18,020 bases of DNA, from NCBI GenBank assembly GCA_915066865.1, contig CAJZEE010000040.1:1-18020 (forward strand). The letters are read 5' to 3'. Position 1 is the stretch's first letter. Each line of letters begins with the position of its first letter. The position numbers were made by a program, and so were the translations under genes. Source of the DNA: an uncultured Veillonella sp. GTDB lineage: Bacteria > Bacillota > Negativicutes > Veillonellales > Veillonellaceae. Shown here piece by piece: positions 1-7,594 of the stretch. The notes beneath the pieces were generated by a model. It was not told the origin of the DNA. It did no database searches and saw only the letters and a program-made list of their open reading frames with translations.

Positions 1-23
1 CCTACACGACGCTCTTCCGATCT
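1..23 (+). other. Residual Illumina sequencing adapter at contig end
   Basis: These 23 bases equal the 3' end of the Illumina TruSeq universal / read-1 primer; the core GACGCTCTTCCGATCT is diagnostic. They are library-preparation sequence left on the end of the assembly, not part of the organism. They supply the first two bases of the in-frame stop codon (22-24 on the minus strand) that appears to end the adjacent gene. Confidence 0.96.
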
Positions 24-741
24 ATGAAGTCGTATAAGATGGCAAGGATAATACTTTAAAGTTTTTAATATAAAAGGATGGTTTTTTAATAACGACTTTA
101 TCACCAGGATATACCTGAATATCTTGACCCTCCACACGATAATCTGGAGTATGAACAAAAGCCATTGCATGTTTTGTAGTTACCATGCCCTTTTCCATAT
201 GGCCTATTTGTCCATCAAAAGTGGCGTTATTGCCCTTTACATAATAGGGATCGCTCCATCCCATGGCTTGGTCCGCCTCAAAGTGACGATCGCTAGTGCG
301 ATACGTCATATTTTGACCTGTAATATCTTTTGTTTTACCGCCATCTTCCAAATAGCGATAGCCCCCAACAGTACGATACTCTGTAGTTTTAGTATTACCT
401 TCAATACGTGGAGCCATCAAAGTTTGATTACCTTGAGACACCACAACATCGCCTTGAGCATATACATCACCTGTAGAGCCAGTATAAGACATTTTGTTAG
501 CATCGATACGTGTAGGCAACTGTTCAGCAGGAGTAGCAGATTTCGCTTTTTCACCACGACGTACAACACGGATATTACTATATTCAGGTGTAGATGCTTT
601 AGAAATTTCTCCTGCATAGGATTGACCTACGCTATCCAATGTATCTTGATATACAATAGTTGACTCAGTAGCGGCCCATACAGGTTGTGCTAAACAAACA
701 ACACATGCCGCTGCCAGCCATTGTACTTTACGTTTCCTCAT
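24..741 (-). CDS. LptA/LptD (OstA) family outer-membrane assembly protein, 3' end missing
   Basis: About 239 residues of an exported protein remain. Residues 1-23 form a signal peptide (basic MRKRK, hydrophobic core, likely cleavage after VWA). From about residue 76 the repeating short beta-strand pattern (DANKMSYTGSTGDVYAQGDV and following, with periodic G-x-x-G-x-M) is typical of the OstA/LptA beta-jellyroll that carries LPS between the membranes. The last residues, IKNFKVLSLPSY, resemble the segment of LptD just before its beta-barrel, so a truncated LptD-like protein is my preferred reading over a complete LptA. The stop at 22-24 is made by the adapter, so the real C-terminus is unknown. 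The gene starts 37 bp after the upstream repeat protein, with AGGAG about 10 nt before the ATG, and is probably the third gene of an envelope operon. Confidence 0.75.
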
Positions 742-778
742 GGTTACTAGAACTCCTATTACTTTAAGAATTTGTTAA

Positions 779-1891
779 TTATTGATTACGCTTTACAACA
801 ACGATAGGTTGAGAAACATTTTCTACAGGTTCTTCTGGCTCCTCAACTGCTGTAGCATCTTCAGCTACAGCTGCATTTTCATCAGTATCATTATTTTCTA
901 CATATTCTTCAGATTCACCTGTTGTATTAGGTACAGTTACAGCATCAGCTAATTCATCATCACTATGAGCTAAACCATCACCACCAATAACAAGACCTTG
1001 AATTGTTACGGAATCTTGAGGTTGTACATATACAGTAGCACCAGCTGGGTACTCAATATTTTTACCTTTGATGAAAGCGCCCCCTACAAGCCCAACAGGA
1101 CCGAGTAGAACTGCGCCCGCCACAGATGCACCTGCTGCTTTAACTTCACTACGAGTTTTATCCTTAGCCTCTTTACCTTGTACAGCAGTAAATTCTGTAC
1201 CATCAATAGCTGGGATTGTATCAAATGTAATATCTAACGCACCATTACGACCAAAGGAACGAGCCTTTTTCAAAGAAGTAATTGTTCCGGAACCTACAGT
1301 GCCCGCAGGTACTAATAAGACATTGCCATCCATTACATTTTCTGCAACAGTAAAAGATACAGTATCACCTTCACGACTAGTTTTAGAAGAAACCGCTTCA
1401 TTTAAAGTCACTTTGAACACTTGGTTACCAGACAATGTGCCTACTTGGTTAGTAAGAGACATATTGCTACCATATACCTTTGTTTTCAAAGAAATAATAC
1501 GTTTTTGTAAGGAACCGCTACCAATGCGACCATTAACGCTACGTTCCATCTTTTCTACACGGTCTACAAGAGATCCTGCGTTAATGCTATTTTGATATGT
1601 ATATTCCAATGCATCCATTTCTTCGCGCAAAGAAATATTAGTACCACTGCCTTCTACAGAATTGTAGAGGGAGTCAACACGTTTGCTCAATGTTGCGGAA
1701 TTACCATTGAAACCAGTACCATACACGGTTTCATCAAGTTGATTAATGCGGTCCACAACAGCACCATCTTGTACAGTTCCATATACAGTAGTTTCTAAAA
1801 CATTTGTTTTTTCAGTTACTGTACCAGGAGCGGCAAATGCAGTGCCTGAAATTAGGGATGCCATTAAAAGTGTAAGTACTTGTTTCTTCAT
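779..1891 (-). CDS. Exported protein with about six 20-residue repeats and an acidic tail
   Basis: 370 residues. A signal peptide spans 1-20 (MKKQ..., cleavage AFA|APG). Residues 31-155 hold about six units of roughly 20 residues, each with a pattern like D-R-hydrophobic-x-x-L-E-x-x-V-Y-G (VLETTVYG at 31, QLDETVYG at 51, SLYNSVEG at 74, ALEYTYQN at 94, KMERSVNG at 114, SLKTKVYG at 134), suggesting a short coiled-coil or solenoid stalk. Residues 157-315 form a beta-rich domain (PAGTVGSGTI, then a Gly/Ala-rich stretch GPVGLVGGAFIKG). From about 316 the tail is strongly acidic, then ends in basic KRNQ. I chose the ATG at 1891 because GGAGG lies 5 nt before it; a GTG at 1903 overlaps that ribosome site. 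No specific function is recognised; a cell-envelope role is inferred from the signal peptide and neighbours. Confidence 0.85.
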   Translation of the reverse strand: MKKQVLTLLMASLISGTAFAAPGTVTEKTNVLETTVYGTVQDGAVVDRINQLDETVYGTGFNGNSATLSKRVDSLYNSVEGSGTNISLREEMDALEYTYQNSINAGSLVDRVEKMERSVNGRIGSGSLQKRIISLKTKVYGSNMSLTNQVGTLSGNQVFKVTLNEAVSSKTSREGDTVSFTVAENVMDGNVLLVPAGTVGSGTITSLKKARSFGRNGALDITFDTIPAIDGTEFTAVQGKEAKDKTRSEVKAAGASVAGAVLLGPVGLVGGAFIKGKNIEYPAGATVYVQPQDSVTIQGLVIGGDGLAHSDDELADAVTVPNTTGESEEYVENNDTDENAAVAEDATAVEEPEEPVENVSQPIVVVKRNQ

Positions 1892-1914
1892 AAATTCCTC
1901 CACAATGTATCTAA

Positions 1915-1931
1915 TGTATAACTGTTATACA
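1915..1931. promoter_or_regulatory. 17-bp operator-like palindrome upstream of the repeat protein
   Basis: TGTATAAC-T-GTTATACA is a perfect inverted repeat with 8-bp arms and a single central base. It sits 24 bp before the start codon of the 370-aa exported protein, between an upstream hairpin and the ribosome site. This layout suggests a binding site for a dimeric regulator, or a leader structure. No regulator is encoded nearby, and no convincing -35 box was found here. Confidence 0.45.
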
Positions 1932-1934
1932 ACA

Positions 1935-1966
1935 GAATAAGCACGGGCCTAAGACCGTGCTTATTC
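1935..1966 (-). terminator. Intergenic hairpin, possible terminator or attenuator
   Basis: Perfect 12-bp arms GAATAAGCACGG / CCGTGCTTATTC (1935-1946 and 1955-1966) enclose an 8-nt loop. On the minus strand the GC core is followed by U-rich but interrupted sequence (TTATTCTGTTGT), so it could end transcription of the 148-aa gene or only reduce read-through into the repeat-protein gene. It lacks a clean U-run, which keeps the call modest. Confidence 0.5.
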
Positions 1967-1999
1967 CCTGAGTCTATCAATTTATATGCTCAGTGGCCA

Positions 2000-2446
2000 T
2001 TAAATTTTCAAATCAATAATCGCAGATACACCTACGCCTTGAACACGAGATGCACCAACTGGGTTTGTGCTATCAACAGGAACTAAGCCTTTTACACGAA
2101 CCATACCATTAAAGCTACCTTCTACTTGAGCAACAGCTTTAACTTCTTCAATGCTAGAAGCAGGCCCAGTAACTTGAGCAGCACCGATATAACCTTTTGT
2201 ACCAATACTGATAATAGGAACTACTTTAGTTGTATATTCAGTACTCAAGTTATTTTGTTTCAATAATTTATTTAGGAAAGAGTCAATTTGTGGACCAAAT
2301 TTGTTAACAACAATGCCGATACCACCAATTTTAGCTGCACCACCAAGAATGCTGCTAAGTCCACCAGCTTGAGTTGTCAAGATACCACCAAATGCAGTTG
2401 TAGTTAAACAAATCCCTAGAACAGCTGTAATAATCTTCTTTTTCAT
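2000..2446 (-). CDS. Small exported protein of unknown function
   Basis: 148 residues with a clear signal peptide (MKKKIITAVLGICL..., likely cleavage after TTQA at about residue 27). The mature part starts Gly-rich (GGLSSILGGAAKIGGIG), then has a segment ending in SFLNKLLKQNN, and a C-terminal beta-rich part (residues 80-148) rich in Val and Gly. There is no lipobox Cys at the cleavage site, so it is probably soluble or envelope-associated rather than a lipoprotein. AGGAGG lies 7 nt before the ATG. It is the first gene of a run of three exported proteins and has a good promoter at 2587-2615, leaving a leader of about 135 nt. I do not recognise a family; the function is unknown. Confidence 0.85.
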   Translation of the reverse strand: MKKKIITAVLGICLTTTAFGGILTTQAGGLSSILGGAAKIGGIGIVVNKFGPQIDSFLNKLLKQNNLSTEYTTKVVPIISIGTKGYIGAAQVTGPASSIEEVKAVAQVEGSFNGMVRVKGLVPVDSTNPVGASRVQGVGVSAIIDLKI

Positions 2447-2586
2447 AATAAGCCTCCTATAGATACTTATATTTTAACAAATTCTATACATAGATTCTAG
2501 TGAAAGTATAAGAACTTACACATAAAGATACTAACATAATATAGATTTTCGATGAATTCTTAATGAATTTTACGCAACTTAATTTA

Positions 2587-2615
2587 ATGCTATCATCAAT
2601 GATAAATCGTGTCAA
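2587..2615 (-). promoter_or_regulatory. Sigma-A-type promoter with internal dyad, envelope operon
   Basis: On the minus strand a perfect TTGACA (2610-2615) is followed by a 17-bp spacer and TAGCAT (2587-2592, 4 of 6 consensus). Overlapping the -10 end of the spacer is an inverted repeat TATCAT-CA-ATGATA (2591-2604), a candidate operator. Transcription would begin near 2580 and give a leader of about 135 nt before the 148-aa gene. The remaining sequence between hypE and this gene is AT-rich with no gene seen. Confidence 0.6.
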
Positions 2616-2707
2616 CATCTAATACGAGCTACATCTAGAAAGCTCAAAAATTGAAATAAAAAGATTAACAAAATGATATAGTTTAATTACTTTTATTAAT
2701 TATAAAT

Positions 2708-3715
2708 TTAACAAATTCGTGGAACCTGATCTTCACCTAATAAATCAATCAAACGAACACCTCCAATAGCCGTTTGTAGACCAACCTTACCAATATTTTT
2801 ATCTAAAGTTTTACCAATTAGAACAGCTTCGCTTCCCTCTTCAAAACTATGAAGAATCTTGAGAACTTCGTCCGTAACAGATGGTTCAACGATAAGAACT
2901 ACTTTCCCTTCATTCGCTAAATATAAAGGGTCATACCCCAATATATTACATACTGACTGCACTTCTTCATGAATAGGTATGGCCGTTTCTTCAACTTTAA
3001 TGCCTACTTGACTCTGATCAGCGATCTCTTTTAAAACGGTACCTAGGCCACCACGAGTGGGATCTCTCAACAAAGCAACTTGAGTTCCTACTTTATCTAA
3101 TACTGCTTGAACCATCTTATTTAGTGGTGCACAGTCAGTTGTTAAGGAGTCAGATAAATCTAACCCAAACCGTTGCCCCATAACGGCAATGGAGTGATCT
3201 CCAATAGCACCAGACAAAATGATATCTAGCCCTGCTTTCACACGATGTGGACCAATATCTATTCCATCTGGAATCATGCCAATACCAGCAGTATTAATGT
3301 AGATTTTATCTACTTCGCCCTTTTTAACGACCTTTGTATCACCTGTAATAATTTGAACATTTGCGGCTTTTGCCATTTCTGACATAGTGCGAAGAATTTC
3401 ATCTAGCTCTTCAAAGGCCAAACCTTCTTCTAAAATAAGACCACAACTTAAATATTGAGGTATCGCGCCATTCATGGCTAAATCATTCACAGTTCCACAA
3501 ACAGCCAACTTGCCAATATTACCACCAGGAAAGAACGCAGGTTGCACCACATAAGAATCTGTAGAGAAGGCCATGCGCCCGGCTGTAACAGGAAACTGGG
3601 CACCATCGTGTAGGGGCGCCAATAAATCATTTGTAAAATATTTCAAAATAAAACGGTCCGTCAACTCATGACTAAATCGTCCACCATTACCATGGACTAA
3701 GCGAACTCGTTCCAT
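2708..3715 (-). CDS. hypE: Hydrogenase maturation protein HypE
   Basis: 335 residues. HypE dehydrates the carbamoyl group received from HypF on its C-terminal cysteine to a thiocyanate, the source of the CN ligands of the [NiFe]-hydrogenase active site. The sequence ends in VPRIC, so the essential terminal Cys is present. An N-terminal LVHGNGG motif, GDTKVV at mid-protein and RDPTRGGLGTVLKEIA fit the AIR-synthase/PurM-like ATP-binding fold. I chose the ATG at 3715: GGGAGGA lies 7 nt upstream and it begins right at the conserved MERVRLVHGNGG; starts further upstream would add residues lying inside hypD. The hypD stop is one base before this ATG, indicating translational coupling in a hypC-hypD-hypE operon. 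No clear terminator was seen after it. Confidence 0.97.
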   Translation of the reverse strand: MERVRLVHGNGGRFSHELTDRFILKYFTNDLLAPLHDGAQFPVTAGRMAFSTDSYVVQPAFFPGGNIGKLAVCGTVNDLAMNGAIPQYLSCGLILEEGLAFEELDEILRTMSEMAKAANVQIITGDTKVVKKGEVDKIYINTAGIGMIPDGIDIGPHRVKAGLDIILSGAIGDHSIAVMGQRFGLDLSDSLTTDCAPLNKMVQAVLDKVGTQVALLRDPTRGGLGTVLKEIADQSQVGIKVEETAIPIHEEVQSVCNILGYDPLYLANEGKVVLIVEPSVTDEVLKILHSFEEGSEAVLIGKTLDKNIGKVGLQTAIGGVRLIDLLGEDQVPRIC

Positions 3716-3716
3716 A

Positions 3717-4835
3717 TTAATCCTCCCACGTCGATCCACCACTAGAATAACCATATTTATACCATGCAGCACAGCTACCCTCTACAGATACCATACAGGC
3801 ACCTACCGGATGATCTGCGGTACAGCTTTTACCAAATAACGGACATTCACTCGGTTTAATAAGGCCTTGCAAAACACGTCCACATTGACAGCCTTTAGGA
3901 TCAAGGGATGGTTTATCCAAGTTAATAGGAAGGGCAAGCTCTACATCATAAGCTGCATACTCCCCCTTTAATGCTAAACCAGAGTTAGGAATCACACCAA
4001 TACCACGCCATACATCATCGCATACTTCATACACGTCCTCGATCATAGCTTGGGCTACAGGGTTTCCCTTCTGCATAACTACAGAATGATACGTATTGCC
4101 CACCACAACATTACCAGACTCACGTTGCTCTAAAATATTAGCTATAGCAGACAATATTTCTAAGCCATCAAAGCCAGCGATACAAGATGGAATACCGTAT
4201 TCTTTGGGCAAAAATCGGTATGGTTCTTCACCAATAATAACACTCACATGGCCAGGTAAAATAAATCCATCGATATGACCTTCTTGTTTATCTAATAGTG
4301 CACGCAATGCTGGAGGCACTAATTTATGAGATACTAAGAAGAATACATTCTTAAGTCCTGCTGCGCGAACGGCTTTCACAGTAGCACATATAATCGCAAT
4401 AGTCGTTTCAAAGCCAATAGCTAAGAATATTATTTTCTTTTCTGGATATTTTTTGCTAAGTTCTATTACCTCTAAAGGCGTATAAATAACATGGATATGA
4501 GCTCCTTTTGTTTGAGCTTCATTGAGACTACTATAGCTACCTGGAACCTTTAACATATCCCCAAAGGTAGCAATAATAACATCCTCACGTTCTGCATAGG
4601 CTAAAGCCTTATCCATATAGGTTTGATCAGTTACACATACTGGACATCCTGGTCCACTAACAAGTTCTATGCCACTTGGCAATAATTGACGAAGACCTTC
4701 TCGGAAAATCGATACTGTATGCGTACCACAAACCTCCATAAGCCGCACAGTTTCACCGGGCTTATGAAGCGCATTGATGCGCCTTAACAAAGCATCAGCT
4801 GTGTGCTGCTTTTCCTGCAAAGTAAGCTTCTTCAA
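3717..4835 (-). CDS. hypD: Hydrogenase maturation Fe-S protein HypD
   Basis: 372 residues. HypD, with HypC, is the scaffold on which the Fe(CN)2CO unit of [NiFe]-hydrogenases is assembled. The family motifs are present: MEVCGTHT (residues 33-40, Cys36), GPGCPVC (61-67, Cys64 and Cys67), LVSHKLVPPALRAL in the middle, and a C-terminal group of cysteines (GCQCG, SECPLFGKSC, GACMVSVEGSC) that binds the [4Fe-4S] cluster. The start is TTG at 4835, with AAGGAG 10 nt upstream; no ATG in frame occurs before the conserved core. It overlaps the end of hypC by 41 bp, unusually long, so the two are probably translationally coupled. Full length for the family. Confidence 0.96.
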   Translation of the reverse strand: MKKLTLQEKQHTADALLRRINALHKPGETVRLMEVCGTHTVSIFREGLRQLLPSGIELVSGPGCPVCVTDQTYMDKALAYAEREDVIIATFGDMLKVPGSYSSLNEAQTKGAHIHVIYTPLEVIELSKKYPEKKIIFLAIGFETTIAIICATVKAVRAAGLKNVFFLVSHKLVPPALRALLDKQEGHIDGFILPGHVSVIIGEEPYRFLPKEYGIPSCIAGFDGLEILSAIANILEQRESGNVVVGNTYHSVVMQKGNPVAQAMIEDVYEVCDDVWRGIGVIPNSGLALKGEYAAYDVELALPINLDKPSLDPKGCQCGRVLQGLIKPSECPLFGKSCTADHPVGACMVSVEGSCAAWYKYGYSSGGSTWED

Positions 4836-5046
4836 GTTCTTCTAACTCCTTAAAGGCCTCTAATGTTTTTTGAGCCTCTTCTTCATCAACAATTTGTACA
4901 GCAAAACCTGCATGAACTAACAACCAGTCCCCGACCTTTGCATCTGGTACGAGGAGCAAGCTGCAGTCACGGGTAGCACCTGTCAATTCAACGGTACCAA
5001 TAGCATCATTCACAGCAATCAATTGCGCTGGTACAGCTAAGCACAT
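4795..5046 (-). CDS. hypC: Hydrogenase maturation chaperone HypC
   Basis: 83 residues, the usual HypC/HupF size. It begins MCLAVPAQ, with the essential Cys2 that binds the iron and contacts HypD and the hydrogenase large-subunit precursor. GDWLLVHAGFAVQIVDEEEA is the conserved OB-fold core. The C-terminal third (EELEEAYFAGKAAHS) is charged and overlaps the beginning of hypD. AAGGAG lies 6 nt before the ATG. It is the first gene of hypCDE; hypF is separate, 233 bp upstream, and hypA and hypB are not in this window. Confidence 0.96.
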   Translation of the reverse strand: MCLAVPAQLIAVNDAIGTVELTGATRDCSLLLVPDAKVGDWLLVHAGFAVQIVDEEEAQKTLEAFKELEELEEAYFAGKAAHS

Positions 5047-5136
5047 ATTATCTCCTTATCTATATCATTTATAACAAGTTTTATATACATTTACTTCAAT
5101 AAAACAGCTCCGAAATATATGAATAAAATTAATATT

Positions 5137-5145
5137 ATTGTATCA
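5137..5145 (-). promoter_or_regulatory. Extended -10 promoter candidate for hypCDE
   Basis: TGATACAAT on the minus strand fits an extended -10 (TGn then TACAAT). No good -35 is seen 16-18 bp upstream. It would give a leader of about 85 nt before hypC. The same TGTG(A/G)TACAAT block stands before scfB. The remaining sequence from hypF to hypC is AT-rich without a gene or a clear hypF terminator, so read-through from hypF is possible. Confidence 0.4.
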
Positions 5146-5279
5146 CAGTTACACTCATTATTTAGTGATAGTGTGCACAAACAACTAGAACTTAAACTAG
5201 CTATGGCACTCACATAGATTAAACAATATTCAGGACATTACTAAATAAATTTATCTAAGAATAAGAGCTATATGACAAT

Positions 5280-7559
5280 TTATAATTGATTTCCTAACCA
5301 CAGTTGTCCTAAAGCAAGTCCACCATCATTAGAGGGAACCGCTTCATTCATATATAAATTACCTATATGCCACGTCTTATATATAAATTCTAATAGTTTA
5401 CGATTTTGAAATACACCACCAGACATAGCCACATCACTAATATTATATCGCTCCATCAAGTCTGCAGCCGTTTCGCATAGTGCGATTGCCATTGTTTTAT
5501 GAAATGAAGCGGCTAAATGAGCTCGACATTCACCACGAACAACGCCATCCATAATAGATTGAATTGTAGGTGTAAAATCAAGAATATGTCCGTCATAATT
5601 GTAAGCAAGTAGTGATCCTTTTTCATCACCACATAGAGTTTCTAAGGAAATGGCAATTTGTGCATCATAACTATGCACCATACCAAGACCTAATAAAGCA
5701 CCTACAGTATCAAATAATCGCCCACAGCTTGTAGCTTGAATCATGGGCATCGTAGATTGTAATGCTTTATCTAAAATTTCCCATCCCTTTGGAAGTTCTT
5801 TCATCCATTCTTGATATACAAAAGGGATATCATCGCCATAATAATTACGAATATACCATAAGGCTTGTCGCCAAGGTTCAGAAACAGCCTTTTCTCCACC
5901 AGGCAATGGAGCCGCATGAATATGTGCCAATCTCTGATATTGATTGCCTTTACAAAGGAGGAATTCTCCCCCCCATATAGTCCCATCTGGTCCATAGCCA
6001 GTACCATCCATAGCAATTCCTAGTACCAGCCCCCTTAAATTGTGTTCTGCCATAACAGAGGCTATATGAGCATGATGATGCTGAACAGGTACAACAGAAA
6101 GATGGAGACTTTCACCTATTCTTTCACCTAACCGAGAAGAGAAAAACTGGGGATGACTATCTATAATAATCTTTTCTGGTTGTATAGAAAATAAATTTTT
6201 ATATCGTTCAATGGTCCATTCTAAGGTTTTATGAGTAGATGCATTCTCTAAATCTCCAATATGGGGTCCTACAAGAACTTCACTACCTTTATTCACAGCA
6301 AACGCATTTTTCAAATCACTGCCCATAGCTAATATCGAAGTTTGTTCTAAACCGTCACAATGAATTGGCTCAGGTACATAGCCACGACTGCGACGAATAA
6401 ATCGAGGTTTATTATTGATGACCACCACCACAGAATCATCAAGAGGAGCATAGATTTCACGATTATGAACGAGGAAATAGTCTGCTACCTCACCTAGTTC
6501 ATTAAACGCTTGGTCGTCGTTATATAATACGGAATCACCACTTCTGTTACCACTGGTCATAACCCAAGCTGCATCAGAGGGCAATAACACCTCATGCATC
6601 GGTGAATAAGGCAACATCACACCCAACATATGATTGTCAGGTGCAACGTGAGGACTTAACCGAACAGAACTATTATGATTTCTTTCTAATAACACAATAG
6701 GACGTTCCATCCCCGTTAATACATCTAGTTCTACATCGTTAATATGTGCTAACTCAATCGCCATATCTAGAGATCCCACCATTATTGCTAATGGTTTATG
6801 CGGTCTATTCTTCCGCTTACGTAATCGTTGTACAGCAGCATCATTTCTAGCATCGCAAACAAGATGATACCCTCCTACACCTTTTATAGCGATAATATTA
6901 CCTTCATTGATCAATTCCCGCGTAGTATTCCATACATTTACCATATCTACAGCCGTGCGATTTGGCTTGTATAAAGTATAACGAGGCCCACAATAAGAGC
7001 ATGCATTTGGTTCAGCTCTATAACGACGCCCCTCTATATCTTCATATTCAGCCTTACAATCTTCACACATGGGGAACTCATTCATCGTCGTCCGTTCTCG
7101 ATCATAGGGCAAAGATTTAATTATCGTATACCTTGGTCCGCAATTTGTACAATTGATGAAAGGATATTCCTTTCTACGTTTATCTTGTTGTAACTCTTTA
7201 AGGCAATCATTACAAGGCGCAGTATCAGCACTAATAAAGGTACTCACGGATTCACCTAAAGGGGATGCCTGCACAACAAAATCACTTTCATGCATATTAA
7301 GTGTAAGATGCTGTACAGTTTGACTAGTAATACGACATAAACGAGGTTGCTCCTCTTGAACAGCATCTAAAAATAACTGCAATTCACCTAGAAAACCTTG
7401 AACTTCAACATACACGCCTTGACTATCATTATATACAAAACCTGTTAATCCTAGAGAATGGGCCAACATAGAAACAAGGGGTCGGAATCCGACCCCTTGA
7501 ACTATACCGGTATAGCGAATTCCCCAGCGTTCTGTAGTTTGATTACTATTTTGTTTCAT
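5280..7559 (-). CDS. hypF: Carbamoyltransferase HypF
   Basis: 759 residues, full length (family about 750). HypF makes the carbamoyl adenylate from carbamoyl phosphate and ATP and passes the carbamoyl group to HypE, the first step of cyanide-ligand synthesis for [NiFe]-hydrogenase. Domains in order: acylphosphatase-like (residues 12-100; signature GIVQGVGFRP at 18-27), two zinc fingers (CNDC...CTNC and CEDC...CSYC, about 115-200), a YrdC-like nucleotide-binding domain (KGVGGYHLVCDA, about 210-390), and a Kae1-like domain with the metal-binding HHHAH and AMDGTGYGPDG, ending near MSGGVFQNR. AGGAG stands 5 nt before the ATG. It follows scfB by 35 bp and is probably co-transcribed with it. A perfect 25-nt palindrome lies in codons 21-29. 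Confidence 0.97.
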   Translation of the reverse strand: MKQNSNQTTERWGIRYTGIVQGVGFRPLVSMLAHSLGLTGFVYNDSQGVYVEVQGFLGELQLFLDAVQEEQPRLCRITSQTVQHLTLNMHESDFVVQASPLGESVSTFISADTAPCNDCLKELQQDKRRKEYPFINCTNCGPRYTIIKSLPYDRERTTMNEFPMCEDCKAEYEDIEGRRYRAEPNACSYCGPRYTLYKPNRTAVDMVNVWNTTRELINEGNIIAIKGVGGYHLVCDARNDAAVQRLRKRKNRPHKPLAIMVGSLDMAIELAHINDVELDVLTGMERPIVLLERNHNSSVRLSPHVAPDNHMLGVMLPYSPMHEVLLPSDAAWVMTSGNRSGDSVLYNDDQAFNELGEVADYFLVHNREIYAPLDDSVVVVINNKPRFIRRSRGYVPEPIHCDGLEQTSILAMGSDLKNAFAVNKGSEVLVGPHIGDLENASTHKTLEWTIERYKNLFSIQPEKIIIDSHPQFFSSRLGERIGESLHLSVVPVQHHHAHIASVMAEHNLRGLVLGIAMDGTGYGPDGTIWGGEFLLCKGNQYQRLAHIHAAPLPGGEKAVSEPWRQALWYIRNYYGDDIPFVYQEWMKELPKGWEILDKALQSTMPMIQATSCGRLFDTVGALLGLGMVHSYDAQIAISLETLCGDEKGSLLAYNYDGHILDFTPTIQSIMDGVVRGECRAHLAASFHKTMAIALCETAADLMERYNISDVAMSGGVFQNRKLLEFIYKTWHIGNLYMNEAVPSNDGGLALGQLWLGNQL
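7475..7499. repeat. Perfect 25-nt palindrome within hypF
   Basis: Arms CAAGGGGTCGGA (7475-7486) and TCCGACCCCTTG (7488-7499) are perfectly complementary around one central base. The element is GC-rich in an AT-rich genome. It covers codons 21-29 of hypF, encoding the catalytic QGVGFRPL segment of the acylphosphatase domain. With a one-base centre it suits a DNA-binding site better than an RNA hairpin, but chance plus coding constraint is possible. Confidence 0.85.
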
Positions 7560-7594
7560 ATAAACTCCTACTATACTCGGAGAATCAAATGTAA

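Noticed and set aside
124..663. Open frame of 179 codons on the plus strand
   Set aside because: It lies opposite the LptA/LptD-family gene, its translation is an odd Ile/His/Cys-rich product without a recognisable domain, and no ribosome site precedes it.
1068..1595. Open frame of 175 codons on the plus strand
   Set aside because: It is antisense to the exported repeat protein, has no ribosome site, and its protein has no family features; the minus-strand gene has a signal peptide, a strong ribosome site and clear repeats.
3716..3772. Upstream in-frame start for HypE adding 19 residues
   Set aside because: The extension lies within hypD and is unlike HypE N-termini; the ATG at 3715 has a good ribosome site and begins at the conserved block.
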